DNA of 64,000 nt. It comes from Herpetosiphon llansteffanensis (GTDB lineage: Bacteria; Chloroflexota; Chloroflexia; Chloroflexales; Herpetosiphonaceae). The notes under the pieces are model-generated. The model made no database searches. It was not told where the DNA came from and saw only the letters and a list, made by a program, of their open reading frames with translations. The stretch is taken from the NCBI RefSeq assembly GCF_003205875.1, contig NZ_PUBZ01000114.1, positions 62,001 to 126,000 on the forward strand, read 5' to 3'. Position 1 is the first letter of the stretch. Each line of letters starts with the position of its first letter. Positions 16,755-24,108 of the stretch are shown here, in pieces. Position numbers and translations under genes: made by a program.

Positions 16755-19115
16755 ATGTTAACTGCAACTGAACAATTGGTAACTGCCATTAAATTGCGCG
16801 AGTTGGGCTTGCAACGAGAGCAAGCCCTTGCAACCTATGCTGAAATTAGCCACCAATTAGCCACGCTTGAAGATCCGCATGCCCGCATCAATCTGCTCCA
16901 GGAGCAGTTGCAGCAATTAACCTTTGCCAAACAGCCGCTGCATCCAAGCATTAGCAACATGCGTTTATTGAGCGATCCGGCTACGCCTGCGAGCGCTGAA
17001 TTAACCGCTTGGTGGTCGGCTGAGCTTGAGCGTGAATTGGCCAGTGGCCAGCTGCGCGCCGAATTGGTCTCGATATTTGGCGCAGTATTCCAAGAGTGGC
17101 TTGATCATGCTGAAGTTAATGCGCCACATGCTGAGCAAGCCCAGCGCTTGGTCGAACAAATCAATCAGCCTGGGATGGCAACCATGCATGGGTCAGTGCT
17201 TGATCTGATTTTTCACGATCAGCTTGATCCTGAAAGCCGCGCCGAATTGACCAAAGCGCTGCATGCTGAGCCAGCGTTGCTTGATGATGATCTGCGCTAT
17301 GCAATGTTGCGGCGCATCGCCAAAGATAGCTTTTATAGCGCCGCCACGCGGGCCGAGGCGCGTCAAATTTTGGGCGATCCGATTATGCTCAAAGAATTGG
17401 GCGATGCCTTGTTGTTGCTGCGTGAGCATTTAGGCAGTTGGCGTTGGCCCAAGGCTGGCGTTACCGCAGTTGCCCACTATGCACGCACCAAATGGCGTTT
17501 GTTTTTGCAAGAAGATCTCGTGACCGCGTGTTTGCACTACCTCGTTGCTGAGCAATGGCAAGGCTATTTTGCCAAATTCTGCCAGCACAACAGCAGCTTG
17601 TCCTTGAAAAAACTTAAGCGCATCGCCCAAGATCGCGGCTACGATCGCGATTTGAATAAGCTGATCGCCGAAAGCTACACGCTTGCCAAAAGCGTTAATT
17701 TGTGGCATAGCCTGCGTCGCCCGCTCGCCCACGATGCAGCTGAACACCTCGAATTGTATGGCAATTCTAGTTCGATTTTTGCCAGTCGAGCGGCTGAAAT
17801 CAAGCGCTTGCAACAGTGGAGCCAATTGGCCGAATACGATGCGCAGTATGAGCACAATCTCGAAATTGCGCTGCGTTTGATCAATGCCGAAATTCAGCTT
17901 GGCCTGCATGCCACGCCCGATCAACCAATGTATGTGCTCAAAACCGATTTCCGCGATTACTATCCTTCGCTCAATCAGCAATTTGTGCTCGATATTTTGC
18001 AACGCATGGGGCTGAACGAGCAGCAACTTGGCTTTTTTGCTGAGTATATGGCCGTGCCGTTGCAGGTCAATCAGCAAGCGACCAAGCAGCAGGTTGGCTT
18101 GCCCAATCATCGTCCAATTTCAGACATTTTGGGCGAATTGGTGTTGCGTTTGCTGGAACAATACCTTGAATTGCATGCCCATGTGCAAATTGTGCGCTTC
18201 GTTGACGATCTGACGATTATTGCCACCGATCCTGAGGAAATTCGCAAAGCATGGCGGGCATTGCAAACCTGGTGTGCCAGCTGTGGCTTACGTTTGAATG
18301 AGCAAAAAACAGGCGCAATTGCGATTAATGGCCAATTGCCCAGCGAATTGCCGCAACAAGCGCCGCATTGGCTCTTTTTGACCCTCGACAAGGCTGGGTC
18401 GTGGCAACTTGATCAACATCTAATTCGCGAATATATTAACCAAACCACCCAAGCGATCACGAATACACCTGCAATTCTTAATAAAATTGAGGTGTATAAT
18501 GGGGCTTGCAGCTACCTATGCCAAGCGATTGGCCTACGGGTCAACCTTGGAGCCAGTCATAGGGAGCAAGTGCGCACAACCTTATGGCGTTATGGCCAAC
18601 AAGGTATCCAACAAGGCAGCATGGTGGCCTATGTTGGCGATTTGATTCGTCAGCGTTTGCAGAGTAGTGTGCAATTGCCAGAGGCTTGGTTCCATTGGCC
18701 AATTACGGCTGGTGGTTTGGGCATTCAACAACCGTTAATCATCGCGCATAGCTACCAAGAAGCGTGGCAAGGCCTAACAGCAGCAAATGTGCCAGCAGAA
18801 CGCTCGCCATGGTGGCAACAAAACGATAATCCATGGGCTACGTTTTATCGCCATTGGTTGCAAACAATTGAGCCAAGCGAACCGGAAGCCAATAGCGTGC
18901 TAAGCTCGTTGACCGCTGATTTTATTGCCCGTGGCGGCGAAGTACATGCAAACGAACAATCTGGTTTATCTGCCTATTGGCGCTGGATATTGGCGTTGTA
19001 TGGGCCGCAAATTCTCGAACGCTGCGGAAGTTTTCGGTTTTTGTTTACAGAACTTGTGCCACTCCAATTAATTGCGCGTAAATCCGCCAATCCATTGCAA
19101 GGTACGGTCGAATAA
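16755..19115 (+). CDS. RVT-type cellular reverse-transcriptase-related protein
   Basis: A 786-residue protein with an intact RT palm. Motif A is LKTDFRDYYPS (Asp398), motif B GLPNHRPISDILGEL (from 448), motif C RFVDDLTII (Asp484-Asp485) and motif D LRLNEQKTG (Lys518). About 380 residues precede the palm, beginning with a predicted coiled coil (QREQALATYAEISHQLATLE...LLQEQLQQL), and about 230 follow, ending with Tyr-containing segments (SAYWRWILALYGPQILERC). There is no intron maturase domain, HNH endonuclease or retron RNA nearby. The size, N-terminal coiled coil, long C-terminal domain and motif C VDD fit the RVT class of single-copy cellular RT-like proteins, which I recall being reported from Herpetosiphon; the family call is inference. 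GGAGG (16745-16749) sets the ATG at 16755. It sits 29 bases after hisG. Confidence 0.75.
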   Translation: MLTATEQLVTAIKLRELGLQREQALATYAEISHQLATLEDPHARINLLQEQLQQLTFAKQPLHPSISNMRLLSDPATPASAELTAWWSAELERELASGQLRAELVSIFGAVFQEWLDHAEVNAPHAEQAQRLVEQINQPGMATMHGSVLDLIFHDQLDPESRAELTKALHAEPALLDDDLRYAMLRRIAKDSFYSAATRAEARQILGDPIMLKELGDALLLLREHLGSWRWPKAGVTAVAHYARTKWRLFLQEDLVTACLHYLVAEQWQGYFAKFCQHNSSLSLKKLKRIAQDRGYDRDLNKLIAESYTLAKSVNLWHSLRRPLAHDAAEHLELYGNSSSIFASRAAEIKRLQQWSQLAEYDAQYEHNLEIALRLINAEIQLGLHATPDQPMYVLKTDFRDYYPSLNQQFVLDILQRMGLNEQQLGFFAEYMAVPLQVNQQATKQQVGLPNHRPISDILGELVLRLLEQYLELHAHVQIVRFVDDLTIIATDPEEIRKAWRALQTWCASCGLRLNEQKTGAIAINGQLPSELPQQAPHWLFLTLDKAGSWQLDQHLIREYINQTTQAITNTPAILNKIEVYNGACSYLCQAIGLRVNLGASHREQVRTTLWRYGQQGIQQGSMVAYVGDLIRQRLQSSVQLPEAWFHWPITAGGLGIQQPLIIAHSYQEAWQGLTAANVPAERSPWWQQNDNPWATFYRHWLQTIEPSEPEANSVLSSLTADFIARGGEVHANEQSGLSAYWRWILALYGPQILERCGSFRFLFTELVPLQLIARKSANPLQGTVE

Positions 19116-19142
19116 GCTTCTACGTGAGCAAAATCTCCATTC

Positions 19143-19284
19143 ATTACCCGATAGTAATTTAAGGGTTGCTTTTTTAATATTAATCAAAGCCAAGCGAGGT
19201 GATTAATAACTCCTACAGGGGATAGTTAATCACCTCTGAATAGCAGGCTTAATCACCTTTTTCTACTCCCTTGACTGTGATTAA
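19143..19284. promoter_or_regulatory. GTGATTAA inverted-repeat cluster downstream of the RVT-like gene
   Basis: GAGGTGATTAA (19196-19206) and its exact complement (19226-19236) form an 11-bp stem with a 19-nt loop. A second pair, TTAATCAC (19249-19256) and GTGATTAA (19277-19284), follows. A weak hairpin ATTAC/GTAAT with a T run (19143-19175) may end the RVT transcript. The four half-sites could be operators or RNA stems. Confidence 0.5.
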
Positions 19285-19310
19285 CAACGCTAGCTAGCTA
19301 TGTTAGTATT

Positions 19311-19324
19311 TGTAAACGTTTACA
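19311..19324. promoter_or_regulatory. LacI-family operator (perfect palindrome)
   Basis: TGTAAACGTTTACA is a perfect 14-bp palindrome with the central CG typical of LacI-family operators. A TATACT (19345-19350) downstream may be the -10 of the kinase transcript. No LacI-type regulator gene is seen in the window. Confidence 0.65.
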
Positions 19325-19385
19325 CAATATTAAAAAGCCCTAACTATACTGTGAGCAAGCAGCATCTATTCAACCATTGCTGAAT

Positions 19386-19430
19386 AGAATGTGCTAGCGA
19401 CGTTTCGGTTAGCTAGGCGCTGCACATTCT
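19386..19430 (+). other. Long hairpin in the leader of the kinase-HAD operon
   Basis: AGAATGTGCTAGCG (19386-19399) pairs with CGCTGCACATTCT (19418-19430) with one bulged base. A second small hairpin (GCGGC AACGAAA GCCGC, about 19447-19463) follows before the ribosome site. It looks like a structured 5' leader; it does not match a riboswitch class I know. Confidence 0.45.
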
Positions 19431-19510
19431 AGCCATTCCCCACTGCGCGGCAACGAAAGCCGCCAAACCAATGGTGGTGGAACTCGTATAAAGGAAGGAG
19501 CGGGCGAACG

Positions 19511-20521
19511 ATGACGATCATGCTGCTCTCAGATCATCGCGCATTTCCTGCGCTACGTGATCAAGCCCTGCCAAGTTTAGGGATTTTCACGTTACACCCA
19601 ACGTTCAATGTCGAACCAATTATGAATACTCCGAGTGTGCAGCGGGTGCACGAGGCCCATAGCGGAGTTCACGTTGTTATCAAGTCGTTTGAGCATAAAA
19701 CCGGCTTAGATGGTCGGCGCTTTTTGCCAGCCTACTCGCGAGCCTTATTGAGCCGCGAAGCCACCACCTTGGCGCAATTGCACGCGCTTGGTTTTGCCCA
19801 AGCTCCCTATCTTGTGCCTCGCCCATTGGCTACCGACCCTGAGCGCCTGTTGCTGATTACTGAATGGTTGCCAGGCCAAAGTTGGGGCTCGATTCTCGAA
19901 ACTACTTTGCAAACCCGCAATTTAGGCCCATTGATGGCCTATGTCGATACGATTACCGGCTGGCTAGCAACCTTGCACCGTCGTACCGCCACCACTGATA
20001 GCATTGATTCAACCAATGCATGGGAATATTGGGAAAAATTGCTGCGCCAATTGCGTGGTCAAGGCTTGCTCAATCATGCTGCGTTGGCTAATTTGCGCAT
20101 GCTGCAAGCCCATTGGGCAAACAGCGGCGAGCTAGAACAAGGCTTGCGCTCGATGATTCATGGCGATGCAACGCCGGCGAATATGCTGTTTACCGCCCCC
20201 GCTGAACTTGCATTAATCGATTGGGAGCGATCCCGCCACGATGATCCAGCGATTGACATTGGCTGTATGGTGGCGGAATTGAAGCATGCCTTCTTTAACA
20301 TGCTTGGTGATGCAACTGCTGCCGAATGGCTGATTCGTCGGGTGTATGATCGCTATGGCTTGTTGAATGATTTTGATCAGGCGGAATTTGCTTCGTTTAC
20401 CCAGCGTGGCCAATTTTACATGGGCTGTTATTTGTTGCGCATCGCTCGTAACGAATGGTTTAGCTGGGACTATCGCCAACGCTTAGTGGCGGAGGCACAG
20501 GCATGTCTGGTCGTCCGCTAG
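19511..20521 (+). CDS. Aminoglycoside-phosphotransferase-fold kinase
   Basis: A 336-residue small-molecule kinase of the APH/choline-kinase fold; the substrate is unknown. The catalytic loop is MIHGDATPANMLF (about 216-228) and the metal-binding motif is LIDWERSRHDDPAIDIG. The N-lobe shows a Lys in HVVIKSFEHKTG and the hinge region LLLITEWLPGQSW. AAGGAAGGAG lies about 10 bases before the ATG; a second Met 37 residues in is possible. The stop overlaps the HAD gene start by 19 bases, so a kinase-phosphatase pair acting on related metabolites is likely. A LacI-type palindrome upstream hints at sugar control. Confidence 0.85.
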   Translation: MTIMLLSDHRAFPALRDQALPSLGIFTLHPTFNVEPIMNTPSVQRVHEAHSGVHVVIKSFEHKTGLDGRRFLPAYSRALLSREATTLAQLHALGFAQAPYLVPRPLATDPERLLLITEWLPGQSWGSILETTLQTRNLGPLMAYVDTITGWLATLHRRTATTDSIDSTNAWEYWEKLLRQLRGQGLLNHAALANLRMLQAHWANSGELEQGLRSMIHGDATPANMLFTAPAELALIDWERSRHDDPAIDIGCMVAELKHAFFNMLGDATAAEWLIRRVYDRYGLLNDFDQAEFASFTQRGQFYMGCYLLRIARNEWFSWDYRQRLVAEAQACLVVR

Positions 20522-21210
20522 TCTTGTTTGATGTCTATGGCACGCTGGTTGATGTCCATACCGATGAGCATCAGCCAGCGCTGTGGCAGCATTTGGCTCA
20601 GTGGTTGCGCTACCGTGGCGTGGTTTGTACTGCTGAAGATTTACATAATAAATATTTTACTGCAATGCAGTCCAACCTGCCTGCGCACGAACGCTACCCA
20701 GAATGGCAAACTGAGCAAGTTTGGGCTGGTTTGCTGACCGAATTGGGGCTTGATCCAGCTGAGGCAGTGAGCATGAGCCAATTATTGCGTGTGCTGAGCA
20801 TCAAACATCTACGGCTCTTCCCTGAAACCAAACCAGCTTTGGAACTCTTGGGTCAACACTACCAGCTTGGGATTGTCTCAGATGCGCAGCGGGTGATTGC
20901 GCTGGCTGAATTGGCTGAACTGAATATTCTCGAATATTTTGATCCAAGTATTATTTCTTCGGATTACGCCTATCGCAAGCCTGACCCACGTTTATTTGAA
21001 CATGCTTTGGTGCAAGCCGCAGCTTCGGCCAACCAAACCTGGTATATTGGCGATAATTTGTTGCGTGATGTTCAAGGTGCGCAGCTCGCTGGTTTGCATG
21101 CAGCCTGGGTTAAGCGTCCGCAAGCCACCACTGAAGCCTCGCAGCACACCCCCGATTTGATTGTGCCCGATTTGCTGAGCTTTGCCCGCCATTTGCTAGC
21201 ACAGCGCTAA
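20503..21210 (+). CDS. HAD-superfamily hydrolase
   Basis: A 235-residue haloacid-dehalogenase-type phosphatase. Motif I is LFDVYGTLVD (Asp at about residues 9-10, second Asp replaced by Tyr), motif II IVSDAQRV, motif III Lys in YRKPDPRLFEHAL and motif IV WYIGDNLLRDVQGAQLAG. The motif I form DxYGT is common in haloacid-dehalogenase/FMN-phosphatase-like members, where the second Asp is not acidic. It is translationally coupled to the upstream kinase. Confidence 0.88.
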   Translation: MSGRPLVLFDVYGTLVDVHTDEHQPALWQHLAQWLRYRGVVCTAEDLHNKYFTAMQSNLPAHERYPEWQTEQVWAGLLTELGLDPAEAVSMSQLLRVLSIKHLRLFPETKPALELLGQHYQLGIVSDAQRVIALAELAELNILEYFDPSIISSDYAYRKPDPRLFEHALVQAAASANQTWYIGDNLLRDVQGAQLAGLHAAWVKRPQATTEASQHTPDLIVPDLLSFARHLLAQR

Positions 21211-21217
21211 CAAAAAA

Positions 21218-21245
21218 CGAACGCAGCTGCGAACAACTGCGCTCG
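21218..21245. terminator. Hairpin between convergent genes
   Basis: CGAACGCAG (21218-21226) pairs with CTGCGCTCG (21237-21245) with one mismatch; flanking A and T runs fit use in both directions. Confidence 0.55.
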
Positions 21246-21271
21246 TAAAAGCTGGCGATTAATCATTGCGC

Positions 21272-22807
21272 TTAGGGGCAAATAGGCGTTGCCTGCTCGT
21301 GAACAGCTACCGCATCGAAATGATAATCGCGACTCTGATCTTGAAGATAGAACTCAATCCGCAAGGTTGGATGATTGCTGGTTGGAGAGTAAACGGCCTC
21401 GACACATTGCCAACCAGAACCAACCGTGGTGAAATTCTTATAGCCATTTGTTGGATTGATCGGAGGTGGGCTAATTCCCCACAATGCGACAGTTCCATTC
21501 AATGAATAGCCACTTGGCGAACGAACCCATGTTGCTACCCGATAAGTTCGGTTTGCTTGGACTGGATAGGCGACATCTTGAACCACAGAGTTGCATAACC
21601 CCGAACCAATGCGCTTAGCCACGATATAACCAGTGCCCTCATAGGCTGCGTTTGTGTCGCGATTAATCGCGCATGTTCCTGAAGGTAACCAGCCTTCGGT
21701 TCCTTGTTCGATTGATGGGTTTCGTATTGGAATGCTGGGGCAAAGCGGATTTGCTTGTTCGCTCAACTGGACATGATCAAAATGATAATCGCTGCCCATC
21801 GTATCAAAGTAGAACTCTACCTGTAGCGATGGATAAGTATTACTTGATCGAAAGACTGTTTCAACACATTGCCAGCCAGTCCCGCTAGTCGTGAAATTTG
21901 TAGAGCTATCTTCATTGGATATACCATCAAATGCCCACAACCTAAGCGTGCCATTCAGTGGATTGCCATTTGGTGAACGAACCCAAGCCGATAAGCGATA
22001 GATATGGTCTATTTCGGTTGGCTGACTCCTTTGTTGATAGAACGAGTAGCAGGCTCCAAAACTATTACGATTGGCAACAAGATAATAATTTCCATTATAG
22101 GCTGAACCTGCGGATGTGGATAGAGCGCAGGATGCTTGGCTAGCCCAACCTTGAGTCCCTTGCTCAAAGGATGGATTTTCCAGCGGAATACTAGGGCAAA
22201 GCGGAGTTGTTTGCTCGCTTAATTGCACATGATCAAAATGATAATCACCATTAAGTGAGCGCAGATAAAACTCAACTCGCAGGCTAGCAGACACGCTCGT
22301 CGGAACAAAGGTGGTTTCAACACACTGCCAGCCTGCGCCAACGGTGGTGAAATGGTTATGGACATTCTTATTTGAAGTTGGGCCAATGCCCCACAAGGCA
22401 ACCGTGCCATAGAGTGGCGTAGCATTTGCTGAACGAACCCATACTGATAAGCGATACCTTTGGGTGGTTTGAAGTGAATAGGCTAAATCTTGGTAGATCG
22501 AGCTACAGGTTTCTGTGCCGTTACGATTGGCCACAAGATAGTGGTTACCATGAATGGCCGAGCCTGCATTGGTGGTCATAGCGCACGGGCCATTGGTAAA
22601 CCAACCTTGAATTCCGTTTTCAAATGAGGGATTGATCAACCCTATCTGTGATGTTGTGTTTGTGCTATTGAATTGGGAGCTTGTGCTACGTGGCTCCAAC
22701 GAATTGAACTGGACTTGAAATAGCCTTTGGTCGAAGTTCAACCCAACCAGATTGAACATCAAGGCCAGCAACCCTAACAAACCGAATGTTCTGCCTCCAG
22801 CATGCAT
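21272..22807 (-). CDS. Secreted protein with three tandem carbohydrate-binding-like domains
   Basis: A 511-residue exported protein. The signal/anchor helix is TFGLLGLLALMFNLVGL. Three repeats of about 150 residues follow, each starting NPSFE(Q/N)G.QGW and ending YHFDHVQLSEQ...LCPSIP, the pattern of CBM4/9-like jelly-roll domains. Each repeat has conserved Cys (CA, C, WQCVE, CP) that may form disulfides and an aromatic WVRS strand. No catalytic domain is present. GGAGG with 8-base spacing fixes the start at 22807; a longer frame upstream has no signal. It may be an adhesin or a polysaccharide-binding accessory protein. Confidence 0.75.
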   Translation of the reverse strand: MHAGGRTFGLLGLLALMFNLVGLNFDQRLFQVQFNSLEPRSTSSQFNSTNTTSQIGLINPSFENGIQGWFTNGPCAMTTNAGSAIHGNHYLVANRNGTETCSSIYQDLAYSLQTTQRYRLSVWVRSANATPLYGTVALWGIGPTSNKNVHNHFTTVGAGWQCVETTFVPTSVSASLRVEFYLRSLNGDYHFDHVQLSEQTTPLCPSIPLENPSFEQGTQGWASQASCALSTSAGSAYNGNYYLVANRNSFGACYSFYQQRSQPTEIDHIYRLSAWVRSPNGNPLNGTLRLWAFDGISNEDSSTNFTTSGTGWQCVETVFRSSNTYPSLQVEFYFDTMGSDYHFDHVQLSEQANPLCPSIPIRNPSIEQGTEGWLPSGTCAINRDTNAAYEGTGYIVAKRIGSGLCNSVVQDVAYPVQANRTYRVATWVRSPSGYSLNGTVALWGISPPPINPTNGYKNFTTVGSGWQCVEAVYSPTSNHPTLRIEFYLQDQSRDYHFDAVAVHEQATPICP

Positions 22808-23000
22808 ACAGTAATCCTCCAAACAAGCCGCAATGGGGATCTTTGGCTGCAATGTAGTAGTGTGCGATAGGATTAGTGTAGTTGGGGCCGCAGGGCATGA
22901 ATAGTAGGGAACCTTGTAGCGTTTTGCTCTGGTTATGAGCTAAACGGCTTTTATCTGTTTTTTAAATAGATATTGTTAGGGGATTTACTAGAATATCCAA

Positions 23001-23855
23001 TCAATCTGAGTTTTTATGAATATGATTAATTAAATCGATAAAAAATCCTAAAACTTTTAATAAAATAATTGTACCTATAATAATAAACATGGAAATTTCT
23101 ATTTTATCAAATTGACTACATGATATTAATAGCGTTAATATAAATATAATTATTGGTAATGATTCTGGTATTTTTATTAATTCTTCATTTTCATTATTAC
23201 CATAACGAGGCTTATAAGATAGTGACCTATTAAGAAATTTCTGATTTATACTGATATTATCAGCATTTATTGATACGCTGTACATACTTGTGTATTTTGT
23301 TTTATCAATTGATATAAAATCTTCATATATATGAAGAAAATAATCGTGATCTGATCCTGTAAATGATTTTAATTCATGAAGTGATGAACCATTAATACTT
23401 ATTCTTAATATGTCTTTTTCAATTTCTTCTTTAAAATAGAAACCTGAATTTTTTAATCCATTTATCATATTACTAAATATTCTTGGTAATAAATTTTCAT
23501 CATTATCAGAAAAAGAATATGATTTGGAATATTCACTCTCTGTTATTATTTTGGGATTGGTAAGATATAAAAATCCAGTAAATAATGTATATTTTACTGA
23601 TCTACCTGTTCCATTTTCAATTATTTTAGCTATACAACTAAACGGAACATAGGGATCAAAATCTTGATAGCGTTTATGGCTTTTGAGATAGATTGATAAT
23701 TTACCAAAAACTGCGATATTTTCGTTGCTGTTTTGGTGAGTAATATAGTTATTATTGGTTTGATTAATGTTTCCTTGATTACCGATTGCTACATTGCCGC
23801 CATTAAATGTGTTTCCATTGATGTTGAATGAGTTTTGGGGATTGTTGGGATTCAC
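23001..23855 (-). CDS. AT-rich gene for a two-TM membrane protein with Asn/Gly-rich N-terminus
   Basis: I do not recognise the 284-residue product. Residues 1-45 are a low-complexity stretch (NINGNTFNGGNVAIGNQGN) of the kind found at the start of some bacterial effector-like and NTPase proteins. A soluble domain (about 50-225) follows, then two TM helices (IPESLPIIIFILTLLI and ISMFIIIGTIILLKVLGFF) near the C-terminus. Its base composition is far more AT-rich than all neighbours, with Asn, Ile and Lys codons dominating, which indicates recent transfer. A membrane-acting effector of a defence system is one possibility; nothing next to it supports a complete system. Confidence 0.7.
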   Translation of the reverse strand: MNPNNPQNSFNINGNTFNGGNVAIGNQGNINQTNNNYITHQNSNENIAVFGKLSIYLKSHKRYQDFDPYVPFSCIAKIIENGTGRSVKYTLFTGFLYLTNPKIITESEYSKSYSFSDNDENLLPRIFSNMINGLKNSGFYFKEEIEKDILRISINGSSLHELKSFTGSDHDYFLHIYEDFISIDKTKYTSMYSVSINADNISINQKFLNRSLSYKPRYGNNENEELIKIPESLPIIIFILTLLISCSQFDKIEISMFIIIGTIILLKVLGFFIDLINHIHKNSD

Positions 23856-23892
23856 GGCAAGCCTCTAACTTTTTTGGCTGTAGTCTTTCAAT

Positions 23893-23990
23893 CCTCCGTT
23901 CCCTCTACCTCCGAGCGAGCGAGGTGGAACCATTCGATGAAGGTTGGAACTCCCATCGCTGTGGGAGAGGAGACGGGGGTGAGGGATCAT
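23893..23990. repeat. Dispersed GGGAGAGG/GGTGAGGG repeat unit
   Basis: The 23856-24108 gap has a diverged unit of the CCCTC...GGGAGAGG...GGTGAGGG family with inner palindrome CCTCCGAGCGAGCGAGG. No gene seen. Confidence 0.6.
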
Positions 23991-24108
23991 ATTAAAGGAT
24001 ATCAGGCAGTTACAGTATAACGGAGATAAACAAATTATCAAGCTTAAAAATACAAGGGATCGATAAACTTAAATGCTTATCAATCCCTTACTGCTGTTGT
24101 GGCGATAT

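Noticed and set aside
16755-19510. Retron, group II intron or diversity-generating RT
   Set aside because: No maturase or HNH domain, no intron domain V-like hairpin, no msr/msd-like RNA before the RT, and no template/variable repeat pair seen; motif C is FVDD rather than YADD.
19431-19510. Known riboswitch in the kinase leader
   Set aside because: The GCGGCAACGAAAGCCGC region recalls some aptamers but lacks the conserved cores of the cobalamin, c-di-GMP, SAM or FMN classes.
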